Shown in pieces: positions 1 through 6,411 of a DNA stretch of 6,466 bases (positions within the stretch are counted from its first letter, which is position 1; each line of letters starts with the position of its first letter). Both the position numbers and the translations under genes were made by a program. This DNA comes from Enterovibrio sp042096095 (GTDB lineage Bacteria > Pseudomonadota > Gammaproteobacteria > Enterobacterales > Vibrionaceae). The notes beneath the pieces were generated by a model that saw only the letters and a list, made by a program, of their open reading frames with translations, was not told the DNA's origin and did not search any database. Location of the stretch: assembly GCA_042096095.1 (NCBI GenBank), contig JBELME010000246.1, forward strand, positions 1 through 6,466. Direction: 5' to 3'.

Positions 1-174
1 CGCTTGCAAAAAGAATGGGTCACACCCGTTGGACAAGCTCTAGGTGCTGTGTTTGTTCGCTTTGATGCTGATCGAGATAAGCTGCGTCGTGTGGTGGTGT
101 ATCCGTTGATGTCCATGTTGCCGGGTAAGCATGTTTCTCCTCAGCGCTTGAACGCGCAGGAGGTTGTTCAATGA
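1..174 (+). CDS. C-terminal fragment of a gene upstream of the RND pump, probably the periplasmic adaptor (membrane fusion) subunit
   Basis: The frame is open from the first base and gives 57 residues before a TGA at 172-174; the start lies outside the window. The readable part contains a beta-rich stretch (GAVFVRFDADRDKLRRVVV) followed by PLMSMLPGKHV. This resembles the last beta strands of HlyD/AcrA-type adaptors, where a value-plus-modifier strand leads into an 'L-x-PG-x-x-V' turn. Its stop overlaps the RND start by 4 nt (ATGA at 171-174), so the two genes are translationally coupled, which is the usual adaptor-permease arrangement. In the family the adaptor links the inner-membrane pump to a TolC-type outer-membrane channel; none is visible here. 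The functional call rests mostly on position because too little protein is present for a firm domain match. A different small accessory protein of the pump operon is possible. Confidence 0.5.
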   Translation, partial: RLQKEWVTPVGQALGAVFVRFDADRDKLRRVVVYPLMSMLPGKHVSPQRLNAQEVVQ

Positions 175-3100
175 GCTGGCTCACCAAATGGTTCATTGTT
201 CATCCTGTAGGGGCGAACCTACTGATGATTGCCATTATTGCGAGTGGTGTGATGGCTGCTGGGCAGTTGAGGGTTGAATCTTTTCCTCAGATTGCTTCTT
301 CGTCAGTCATGATCACCGTGGCGTATCCCGGCGGTACAGCAAAGCAGATTGATGAGAGTGTGACGCAGCGAATTGAAGAATCCATTAGCGGCGTGGCGGG
401 CATCAAGCAAATCACCAGTCAATCAAGCGCAGGACAATCAAGCGTGGTGGTGCGCAAGACCAGTAGTGCTGATCTGAATAAACTCCTTGATGACATTCGC
501 AACCGCGTGAACGCCATTAATGGGTTTCCCACCCAGGCAGAAAACCCGCAAGTTATCCGACATGAATTTACCAATCTTGCTGCGTTTGTTGTGGTGTCAG
601 CCCCTCGCAGTGACGACGAATTACAGCCCATAGCGAGGCAGGTCGAGCAGGCACTTAAGAAGCATGCTCAGATCTCGAATGTCACGAACTGGGGCAGTCG
701 CTCGCCAGAACTGGTAATAGAGCCAGATCCTGTGGCGCTTAAAAAACTGGGGCTCAGTTTAGATGAGTTGGCGATGCTTATTGAGCAGCGGTCTCTGGAA
801 TCCCGTACGGGTGAATTGGTCAGCGATAAAGGCCGCATGATCATTCGAGGCGATGGTTACGCCGATGACGTTCAAAAGCTCCATCGATTAGCGATTGTTA
901 CGGGACCAACGGGCACGGTGCATTTGGGAGATATCGCCACGTTACGCAGAGGTTATGAGCAAAGCGGTGCGATTGTACGAAACAATGGAGAGAACGCCAT
1001 TGCTTTGTTGATCAGTACCAGCCAGACCGACAACTTACTGACTGTGAGCAAAGCCATCGAAGAAACCTTGGTAGCACAACGCCGCATTCTTCCATCAGAC
1101 ATCGCGTTAGACACCATGGCCGACATGGCCCCCTATATTGAAGAGCAGCTTTTTCGGCTAGGCGACAATGCGTGGCAAGCCTTGTTGATCATTATCGTAT
1201 TACTTGGGCTCTTTCTTGAATTGAAACTGGCGTTTTGGGTCGCGGTGGGTATCCCGGTGGCATTGGCTGGCACGCTAGGGCTCATGCAATTGGCGGATTA
1301 CAGCATCAATGATATCACCTTGTTTGGTTTCATTTTGGTGCTGGGAATATTGGTCGATGACGCTGTGGTGGTCGGTGAATCCATTTATGAAGAGCGAGCA
1401 AAGGGTCTGAATGGGCGAGATGCGGCGTGGAAAGGCGTGTATTCTGTGTCGGTGGCGACCGTGTTTGGGGTGCTGACGACAATCGCTGCCTTTTCTCCCA
1501 TGCTTTGGATCGATAACGATTTAGCCAAAGTGTTGGCTGGTTTTTCTGCCGTTGTGATTTTTGCACTGATGTTTTCACTGATTGAAAGTAAGTTCATCTT
1601 ACCTGCGCACTTGGCACAGTTATCCTCACGAAAACCGTCGAAAAGCCTGATTGGACGTGTTCAAGCCCATGCTCAAAAAACGCTGAAAGTAATTAGTATG
1701 AGGATCTACAAACCTATATTAGAGGTGGCGCTGGACTACAAATTAGCGTCGTTATTGGGGTTCATTGCTCTCATGGTGCTGGCCTATGGCATGTGGGCTA
1801 CGGGATCGATAAGAAGCGCTGTTCTTCCTGACATTCCCGGTCGCTATGTCACGGCCAACATCACACTCGAAGACGGCGCACCGTTACCGCTGCAACAACA
1901 AGCATTGTTTCAGACAGAGTCTGCCATTGAGGTGGTTGAGCAAACACTCCAAAATGACTATCCACTGACTGTGCCACCGCTGGTAAACGTGCTTGCGTGG
2001 TCGGACGGTTTCGGCAGCATTGAAATTACGGCGGAGTTAACCCATGAGGCGTTAAGTACCTTGCCTGGGAATATGTTGATAGATCAGTGGCGCGCACAAA
2101 CGGGGGAAATCGAAGGCGCATATTCCGTTCAATTCAGTTCGGCGGAAGCCCCTGCGGGTGGCACCTTTGTATCGATTTCATCCAGCGACCGTGATGTAGC
2201 GAAGCGCGTATCAAGTGAGCTGACAAAGAAACTTGAAACCTTACCGGGCGTTGCTGATGTTTATGACGACGGCAAATCGGGTCAGCCCCAGGTGCGTCTT
2301 GTGCTGAATGCGTTTGGTCAGCAATTAGGGCTAACGCAAGATACATTGGCACAGCTGGCGGGTGAAGCCTTCGGAGAGCGTGAAATTCACCGTTTGTTAG
2401 AGCAGGGTTTGGAAACCAAAGTGTTGCTCAAATATCCGCGAGAAGAACGTAAAACACTGGCGCAATTGGCAAGAACATTCGTCAAATTGCCGAGCGGCGA
2501 CAGCGTCCCTTTAGGAGACATTGCGACGTTCAAACATGAGCAAGAAGCGCAGACACTTCATCGTCGAAACCGCGAACAGGTGGTCAACCTGTTTTGGAAA
2601 CAAAATCGCGATATTCAAGCGCCAGAACAGACCCTGGCTCAGTTGGAAGGCGCCATTGAAACGCTGCATCGACAATATCCTGATGTGAAGATCAAAGCCG
2701 GTGGTGAGTTTGAAGAAATTGGTGATGTATCCGATGGGTTTGTATCGGCGATGGTGTTGACCCTTTTGCTTGTTTACATTTTGCTCGCAGTGCCGCTCAA
2801 TTCTTATTGGCAGCCGTTTATCATTATGGCGGTGATCCCGTTCGGGTTTGCAGGGGCGATATTCGGGCACTATGTGATGAATTTGCCGATCAGCTTGCTG
2901 TCAATGTTTGGCATGATGGCAATGACAGGCATTGTTATTAATGATTCCTTGGTGCTCATTACGCGGTTTAACGCCGAATATCGACATGGTACGCCATTGA
3001 AACAGGCACTTGTCGCGGCGGGAACAAGCCGTTTTCGTGCCATATTCCTTACCACGATTACCACGGTGTGCGGATTGATGCCCCTACTCAGCGAAACGGC

Positions 3101-3257
3101 AGAGCAGGCACAATATTTAAAGCCTGCAGCCGTATCGCTTGTGTTTGGCGAGCTGTTCGCGACTGTCGTTACGTTGATTTTGATCCCTATCCTACTCGGG
3201 ATAACGACGCGAAAATCGTCGAAAGTGGACGATGAGCTCGCTTTGAACGGCGTGTAA
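171..3257 (+). CDS. RND-family multidrug efflux permease (HAE-1/AcrB-like inner-membrane pump)
   Basis: This 1028-residue protein matches the usual RND length and its duplicated layout: TM1 near residues 12-30, a large periplasmic porter/docking loop at about 31-333, TM2-TM6 at about 334-475, TM7 near 525-545, a second periplasmic loop at about 546-856, and TM8-TM12 at about 857-1010. The family exports drugs, bile salts, detergents or dyes from the periplasm and inner membrane using the proton gradient, as a trimer with an adaptor and a TolC-like channel. TM4 carries the proton-relay pair D396-D397 in GILVDDAVVV, equivalent to AcrB D407/D408. R954 and T961 align by eye with AcrB R971/T978. 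AcrB K940 is replaced by N924 in GIVINDSLVL. This TM4 signature is that of drug exporters, not of CusA-like metal pumps. The ATG at 171 has an AGGAGG Shine-Dalgarno at 158-163, 7 nt away, and overlaps the upstream stop. The frame is intact. The substrate cannot be read from the sequence. Confidence 0.95.
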   Translation: MSWLTKWFIVHPVGANLLMIAIIASGVMAAGQLRVESFPQIASSSVMITVAYPGGTAKQIDESVTQRIEESISGVAGIKQITSQSSAGQSSVVVRKTSSADLNKLLDDIRNRVNAINGFPTQAENPQVIRHEFTNLAAFVVVSAPRSDDELQPIARQVEQALKKHAQISNVTNWGSRSPELVIEPDPVALKKLGLSLDELAMLIEQRSLESRTGELVSDKGRMIIRGDGYADDVQKLHRLAIVTGPTGTVHLGDIATLRRGYEQSGAIVRNNGENAIALLISTSQTDNLLTVSKAIEETLVAQRRILPSDIALDTMADMAPYIEEQLFRLGDNAWQALLIIIVLLGLFLELKLAFWVAVGIPVALAGTLGLMQLADYSINDITLFGFILVLGILVDDAVVVGESIYEERAKGLNGRDAAWKGVYSVSVATVFGVLTTIAAFSPMLWIDNDLAKVLAGFSAVVIFALMFSLIESKFILPAHLAQLSSRKPSKSLIGRVQAHAQKTLKVISMRIYKPILEVALDYKLASLLGFIALMVLAYGMWATGSIRSAVLPDIPGRYVTANITLEDGAPLPLQQQALFQTESAIEVVEQTLQNDYPLTVPPLVNVLAWSDGFGSIEITAELTHEALSTLPGNMLIDQWRAQTGEIEGAYSVQFSSAEAPAGGTFVSISSSDRDVAKRVSSELTKKLETLPGVADVYDDGKSGQPQVRLVLNAFGQQLGLTQDTLAQLAGEAFGEREIHRLLEQGLETKVLLKYPREERKTLAQLARTFVKLPSGDSVPLGDIATFKHEQEAQTLHRRNREQVVNLFWKQNRDIQAPEQTLAQLEGAIETLHRQYPDVKIKAGGEFEEIGDVSDGFVSAMVLTLLLVYILLAVPLNSYWQPFIIMAVIPFGFAGAIFGHYVMNLPISLLSMFGMMAMTGIVINDSLVLITRFNAEYRHGTPLKQALVAAGTSRFRAIFLTTITTVCGLMPLLSETAEQAQYLKPAAVSLVFGELFATVVTLILIPILLGITTRKSSKVDDELALNGV

Positions 3258-3275
3258 TTGATTTTAGTGAATGCA

Positions 3276-3300
3276 GGGGCGATAGTGATCGCATCGCCCC
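3276..3300 (+). terminator. GC-rich hairpin between the RND gene and the araC-type gene, possible terminator or attenuator
   Basis: GGGGCGAT at 3276-3283 and ATCGCCCC at 3293-3300 form a perfect 8-bp stem with a 9-nt loop, starting 18 nt after the pump stop. It is followed by CATTTTAC, a short U-rich tract, so it could be a weak intrinsic terminator. It ends 16 nt before the regulator ATG, so on read-through mRNA it would sit at or near the ribosome-binding region. The weak spacer tract makes complete termination uncertain. Confidence 0.5.
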
Positions 3301-3316
3301 CATTTTACTGGATACA

Positions 3317-4216
3317 ATGACTGAGCCTCAAACCCCTTTTCACATCGTTCCTGAAATCGCCTTACTCGCGGCGCTACCCGAGCATTTACGGAAACGTTTT
3401 ACGCACGCATTGACCCTTATGCATGAGCGTCTTGATGAGCACCTTTCATGGGAACAAGTTGCCACGCAGAGCGCTATTTCTCCCTATCATTTCCATCGCC
3501 AATTCACCGATCTTTTTAATGAAACCCCCGGGCATTACTTAGGCCGACTGCGATTGCAGTGGGCCGTGAATCTGCTGATAGGAGATTCGCCCTGGACCAT
3601 CACTGACATTGCGCAACATTGCGGCTTTTCTTCCTCACAAGCATTAGGCAAAGCGCTTAAACGTGAATTGGGTGCGACTGCAAAACAGATCCGGAAAATG
3701 GGGATTGAATCCACCGCAAATGAAACGGTGGCATTGATGAACAAGCTGGCACACCCAGGTGGTGGGGTCACATTGGAGCATGAATTAGCGCAGTCGATGC
3801 CGACTGAGTTAATTTGGTATCCGCAACGGGGGATGAAAAAGATAGCGCTCGGCGAGCGTAATTGGGACAAGGTGCTCGATGTCTACGGTGAAAGATCTAT
3901 TCGGCTTATGGGTATCACGCCCATCACGGATTTAGACAAAGCGTGGGAGCATATTGACACCGTGATTGGTGATTGGCAGCTTGATGTCGTGCAATACGAT
4001 AATGTTATCCAAGAAGGCTACTTTTTATGCTGTGATGTCTATGTTGCGTCGGATATCGGTTATATCGCTGCCATTGAATCGTTATTTCAGCGTGCAGAAC
4101 AAGCGCAACTGTCTGTTGATGTAAGAGGCGTTTTGGTCGAAATGATCCGAGACATTGATCTGTCTGACACTGGCGGCGTCACCTTTTCACTGCAAATACC
4201 CATCAAGGTGAAATGA
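3317..4216 (+). CDS. AraC-family transcriptional regulator with C-terminal GyrI/Rob-like effector-binding domain
   Basis: The 299-residue protein has the DNA-binding part first. HTH1 lies at about residues 43-87 (SWEQVATQSAISPYHFHRQF and the following canonical ETPGHYL), and HTH2 at about 93-127 (ITDIAQHCGFSSSQALGKAL). In HTH2 the usual 'G-x-TP-x-x-x-R' is G119-x-T121-A122...R126, so the proline is lost. Residues of about 150-299 resemble the GyrI-like small-molecule-binding fold of Rob and related regulators, ending in a typical strand (GGVTFSLQIPI). This domain order is that of Rob, not of AraC itself. The family senses a hydrophobic or cationic ligand and controls stress or efflux genes. 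Position 59 nt after the pump, on the same strand, suggests control of or co-expression with the pump; that is inference. ATG 3317 has only a weak TGGA-type Shine-Dalgarno, but the next Met (35) would cut into the region before HTH1. Confidence 0.88.
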   Translation: MTEPQTPFHIVPEIALLAALPEHLRKRFTHALTLMHERLDEHLSWEQVATQSAISPYHFHRQFTDLFNETPGHYLGRLRLQWAVNLLIGDSPWTITDIAQHCGFSSSQALGKALKRELGATAKQIRKMGIESTANETVALMNKLAHPGGGVTLEHELAQSMPTELIWYPQRGMKKIALGERNWDKVLDVYGERSIRLMGITPITDLDKAWEHIDTVIGDWQLDVVQYDNVIQEGYFLCCDVYVASDIGYIAAIESLFQRAEQAQLSVDVRGVLVEMIRDIDLSDTGGVTFSLQIPIKVK

Positions 4217-4241
4217 GCTTTTCTCATACGTCACCGTGATG
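4201..4241. terminator. Imperfect three-helix inverted repeat across the convergent stop codons (probable terminator)
   Basis: Three 5-bp helices nest in register: CATCA 4201-4205 with TGATG 4237-4241, GGTGA 4207-4211 with TCACC 4231-4235, and ATGAG 4213-4217 with CTCAT 4223-4227, closing a CTTTT loop. They are separated by a 1x1 mismatch and a 1x3 internal loop. The structure spans the TGA of the araC-type gene (4214-4216) and the TGA of bufC (complement of 4231-4233). On the + strand it is followed by TTTT at 4243-4246, so it best suits termination of the regulator transcript. The - strand side has no U-tract, so termination of bufC there would be weaker. Confidence 0.55.
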
Positions 4242-5007
4242 ATTTTATCGCCAAGACTTCATCCCCGATCCACTGCTGTAACAATTGGCCGAAGATCATC
4301 GACACGTCTTCTTCTGGGAAATTCTCCACCAGTTTCGCGCCAATATCATTCAACGTGTTGCCCTCGCGAACATAGCCAATCGCGGCGGATTCTAACGGTG
4401 AAATGCTGCGAAAATGCGGCGAATCGCCTTTACGCCAAATCAGTATATCGATGGCGTGAGGCAAGGGAGCAACCTCAGGCGGTGTTTCATCCTGATCGAT
4501 GGCATGCCAGATTTCCAGCGTGTTGAATTGCAGGGTATTGATGGTCAGGGTCGCGACAGGGTGTAGTGCGACATTTTCTGGGTCACTGCTAGCAAGTCGC
4601 TGCAGATCGTACATGGTCATCACTGTGCTGTTGCCACCGTCGAAAGCGCGTCGCAATGTCCAATCCAGTGTCGCCAACTCAGCCACTTCCAAATCATTGG
4701 GAAGCTGTTCAGCCAAAAATGTCGTGAACGTTTGACCGTACAAGCCGATGTTGTTGAAAGTGGAATGGTGCGTCTGCACATAGTCAGCGGCTAACTGGCG
4801 AAACCAATTATCGCCAAGGTAGGTGGCGGTATGTTCAAAGGTATCCCACAGCACATCCATCAAGCGTACCCGGTACGCATTGTGATAAATGGCGATACGG
4901 TGTTCAGGTGTAATACCGTGTTCTGTCTTGGTCACCCAATCTGCGCCTGCGCTTTCTTTTTCCAGAACAGTGCGTTGAAAGTCGTCTTGTATCTCTAACA
5001 GATTCAT
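4231..5007 (-). CDS. bufC: BufC/HvfC-type RiPP maturation partner (DUF2063 domain)
   Basis: This 258-residue protein has the DUF2063 hallmarks in its N-terminal half: RIAIYHNAYRVRLMDVLWDT at about residues 37-56, then LGDNWFRQLAADYV at about 64-77 and LYGQTFTTFL at about 89-98. A second domain follows, with LATLDWTLRRAF at about 111-122 and LHP...LEIWHAI at about 148-170, ending in a helical region that may contribute a winged-helix-like fold. In the family (HvfC, BufC, related to MbnC) this protein has no known catalytic residues; it binds the precursor peptide and forms a heterodimer with the MNIO oxidase, delivering the substrate for cysteine modification in the cytoplasm. Its ATG (5005-5007) overlaps the bufB stop in an ATGA, and an AAAGG Shine-Dalgarno at 5015-5019 is 7 nt away, so it is coupled to bufB. 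It is the last gene of the operon and converges on the araC-type gene with a 14-nt gap. No truncation or frameshift is seen. Confidence 0.88.
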   Translation of the reverse strand: MNLLEIQDDFQRTVLEKESAGADWVTKTEHGITPEHRIAIYHNAYRVRLMDVLWDTFEHTATYLGDNWFRQLAADYVQTHHSTFNNIGLYGQTFTTFLAEQLPNDLEVAELATLDWTLRRAFDGGNSTVMTMYDLQRLASSDPENVALHPVATLTINTLQFNTLEIWHAIDQDETPPEVAPLPHAIDILIWRKGDSPHFRSISPLESAAIGYVREGNTLNDIGAKLVENFPEEDVSMIFGQLLQQWIGDEVLAIKSSR

Positions 5008-5831
5008 AGGGCAACCTTTGGATGCAGAATAGCTTGTGCAATCGTTCGCGCGGTATCGAGCTCTTCCAATAGCTCGTCCAGCGGCGGAATGTTGTCGTCG
5101 CGCTCAATCATGGTGGGGGTTTCCCCAAACCGAACGAGTGCTTGTTGATAGAGTGTCCAAACGCTGTCGCACACGGAGTGATCGTGTGTGTCGATCAAGT
5201 GGTCGCCGTTATTTTGGTGACCCGCTAAATGGAATTGTTGAACACTGCCAACGGGGATGCCGTTGAGAAATGCTTTGGATGAGAAGCCGTGGTTAAAGGC
5301 ACTGACGTAGATATTGTTGATATCCAATAGCAGCTTTGCACCGGTAGCGTTATGAATGGCTGCGAGAAATTCCCATTCCGTCATTTCTGACGAGGTAAAT
5401 TCCACGTAGCTAGAGACGTTTTCCAACACCAAAGGGCGTTGAAGTGCATCTTGTGCTTGGTGAACGTTGCGGATCACCACGTCGAGCGCTTCTTGTGTAA
5501 AGGGCAGGGGCATTAAATCATGGAGTTTTCGCCCATGCACGCCTGTCCAGCAAAGGTGATCAGACACCCACATGGGTTCTATGCGCTGCTGAAGTTTTTT
5601 GAGGCGTTTTAGGTAGTCAGCATCTAGGCCATTGATTGAGCCTATCGACATGGACACACCATGCATTGCCATGGGGTAGTCTGCACGAATGCGGTCTAGC
5701 ATGGTCAATGGTTTGCCGCCATCGACCATGTAGTTATCGGAAATGACTTCGAGCCAATCTACAGGCTGCGGCGCAGTCAAAAAATCGTTGTAATGCTGAG
5801 TGCGTAATCCTAAGCCAAAGCCTGAAGTCAT
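5004..5831 (-). CDS. bufB: BufB bufferin maturase, MNIO (DUF692) multinuclear non-haem iron oxidase
   Basis: The protein has the DUF692 TIM-barrel pattern and the expected metal ligands. Numbered from the upstream ATG at 5837 these are H59 (MHGVSMSIG), H94 (VSDHLCW), E139 (LVLENVSSY), D172 (LLLDINNIYV), H203 (QFHLAGH), D216 and H218 (IDTHDH) and E245 (MIERDDNIP). MbnB, TglH and HvfB/BufB of this family use two or three iron ions and O2 to rework cysteines of a peptide held by the partner protein, here BufC. Residues 30-36 (EVISDNY) and 104-113 (KLHDLMPLPF) are also typical. I place the start at the second in-frame ATG (5829-5831), giving 275 residues, because AGGAG (5839-5843) lies 7 nt before it but only 1 nt before the ATG at 5835-5837; the longer 277-residue form adds only Met-Glu. 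The gene is 17 nt downstream of bufA and overlaps bufC by 4 nt. Confidence 0.93.
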   Translation of the reverse strand: MTSGFGLGLRTQHYNDFLTAPQPVDWLEVISDNYMVDGGKPLTMLDRIRADYPMAMHGVSMSIGSINGLDADYLKRLKKLQQRIEPMWVSDHLCWTGVHGRKLHDLMPLPFTQEALDVVIRNVHQAQDALQRPLVLENVSSYVEFTSSEMTEWEFLAAIHNATGAKLLLDINNIYVSAFNHGFSSKAFLNGIPVGSVQQFHLAGHQNNGDHLIDTHDHSVCDSVWTLYQQALVRFGETPTMIERDDNIPPLDELLEELDTARTIAQAILHPKVAL

Positions 5832-5838
5832 TTCCATT

Positions 5839-5843
5839 CTCCT
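5839..5843 (-). promoter_or_regulatory. Shine-Dalgarno that decides the bufB start
   Basis: Read on the - strand, AGGAG ends 1 nt before the first bufB ATG (5837) and 7 nt before the second (5831). The usual 5-9 nt spacing favours the second ATG. The site lies wholly in the 11-17 nt gap after the bufA TAA (5849-5851). Confidence 0.7.
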
Positions 5844-5848
5844 AACAA

Positions 5849-6133
5849 TTAACCGATATCAGAGATAGTGCCGCCTTGGTTCAGACACTCTTTCGCTTCC
5901 ATTGCTTTAAAGCCGTGACCTGCACAAACGTTCTGTCCTTTACATGCATTTTCAGCAGTTTTACAGTCTGAGTTGCCTTTGCACGAGTGAATGCCGTAAC
6001 AGTGAACTTTGTCACCTGCGCCAATCGCTGAGCCTGAGCTGCCTGCTGGAAGTTCAGCGGCTGATACGCTTGCGCTCATTGCTAGAGCCAGTGCTACAGA
6101 TGCGAATGTGCTTGTTTTTGCGATATTGTTCAT
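5849..6133 (-). CDS. bufA: BufA bufferin precursor (BufA2-like, six-cysteine exported metallophore peptide)
   Basis: This is a 94-residue precursor with a Sec-type signal peptide: K6, a hydrophobic core at about 10-19 (FASVALALAM), and likely cleavage after A25 or A26 (VSAA-E). The mature part, about 68 residues, opens with a Gly/Ser-rich linker (29-40). It then carries six cysteines: C45, C51, C57, C64, C70 and C83, spaced x5, x5, x6, x5, x12. CKGNSDC (51-57) and CKGQNVC (64-70) are a visible 13-residue repeat, and H44, H49 and H73 flank the cysteines. This fits the BufA2-type bufferins; BufA1/DUF2282 members have four cysteines. In studied bufferins the MNIO enzyme converts some cysteines into sulfur heterocycles and the peptide binds copper in the periplasm. 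Which residues are modified here cannot be read. ATG 6131-6133 has GGAG at 6141-6144, 7 nt away. It is the first gene of the bufABC operon. The metal itself is inference from the family. Confidence 0.9.
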   Translation of the reverse strand: MNNIAKTSTFASVALALAMSASVSAAELPAGSSGSAIGAGDKVHCYGIHSCKGNSDCKTAENACKGQNVCAGHGFKAMEAKECLNQGGTISDIG

Positions 6134-6174
6134 GGTCTATCTCCAATATTTATTAAGAATGAGTAGCCATTGAT

Positions 6175-6205
6175 GTGCTCAAAAAGTGAATAGCATTGAG
6201 AGCAC
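6175..6205 (-). promoter_or_regulatory. Bulged hairpin in the probable bufA leader
   Basis: On the - strand GTGCTCTCAA (6205-6196) can pair with TTGAGCAC (6182-6175), giving eight pairs with a 2-nt TC bulge and a 13-nt loop. A simpler 6-bp form is GTGCTC with GAGCAC. It lies about 30 nt upstream of the bufA Shine-Dalgarno and has no U-tract after it, so it is not an intrinsic terminator. It could be an mRNA leader structure or a dyad operator. Chance occurrence is possible. Confidence 0.3.
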
Positions 6206-6393
6206 TGCCACCATCTGGTATTGACGTATGTCGAATCCAATTAAAGAGACCCACGACATTCTGAGTTTATTTCAAAAATGCAAAAAATATGGAAATTGTT
6301 TTTAACATGTTGTTTTGGCTGGCGTTATTCTGAGGGTGATGAAAGAACAGGGAAGGGCGACGCATGTTTGTCTCAAAGTGGTTGAAATCATTT

Positions 6394-6411
6394 AATAAAT
6401 GAGAATTTATT
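6394..6411. repeat. Perfect A+T-rich palindrome 7-4-7
   Basis: AATAAAT at 6394-6400 and ATTTATT at 6405-6411 are exact inverted repeats around GAGA. The size suits a dimeric repressor operator. One half of the overlapping TGAGAAT resembles a Fur half-site (TGATAAT), but the other half does not match. In an A+T-rich spacer a chance palindrome is plausible, so the regulatory reading is weak. Confidence 0.3.

Noticed and set aside
2511..2870. A 119-codon frame on the - strand inside the RND gene
   Set aside because: It is a shadow of a clearly conserved gene: composition is Arg/His-rich and no domain or ribosome-binding site is recognisable.
171..3257. The pump as a copper exporter serving the bufferin system
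   Set aside because: The TM4 GILVDDAVVV motif is of drug-exporter type; CusA-like metal pumps carry a different TM4 signature, and no Met-rich metal relay is apparent.
6221..6251. TTGACG with a TAAAGA-like -10 on the + strand as a rightward promoter
   Set aside because: Spacing is only 15 nt, the -10 match is poor, and no gene follows within the window.
6134..6300. sigma-70 or ECF promoter for bufA on the - strand
   Set aside because: Several hexamers were tried (for example TTGCAT, TTGAGC and TGAAATAAAC as -35), but none had an acceptable -10 at proper spacing, so no promoter is annotated.
6278..6385. A 35-codon + strand frame starting MQKIWKLFLTCCFGW
   Set aside because: It has a short hydrophobic stretch and a CC pair that hint at a lipoprotein or signal peptide, but there is no Shine-Dalgarno before the ATG, the rest is compositionally random, and it ends after only 35 residues.
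6394..6411. Fur box
   Set aside because: Only one half (TGAGAAT) resembles the 7-1-7 Fur consensus; the second half does not match.
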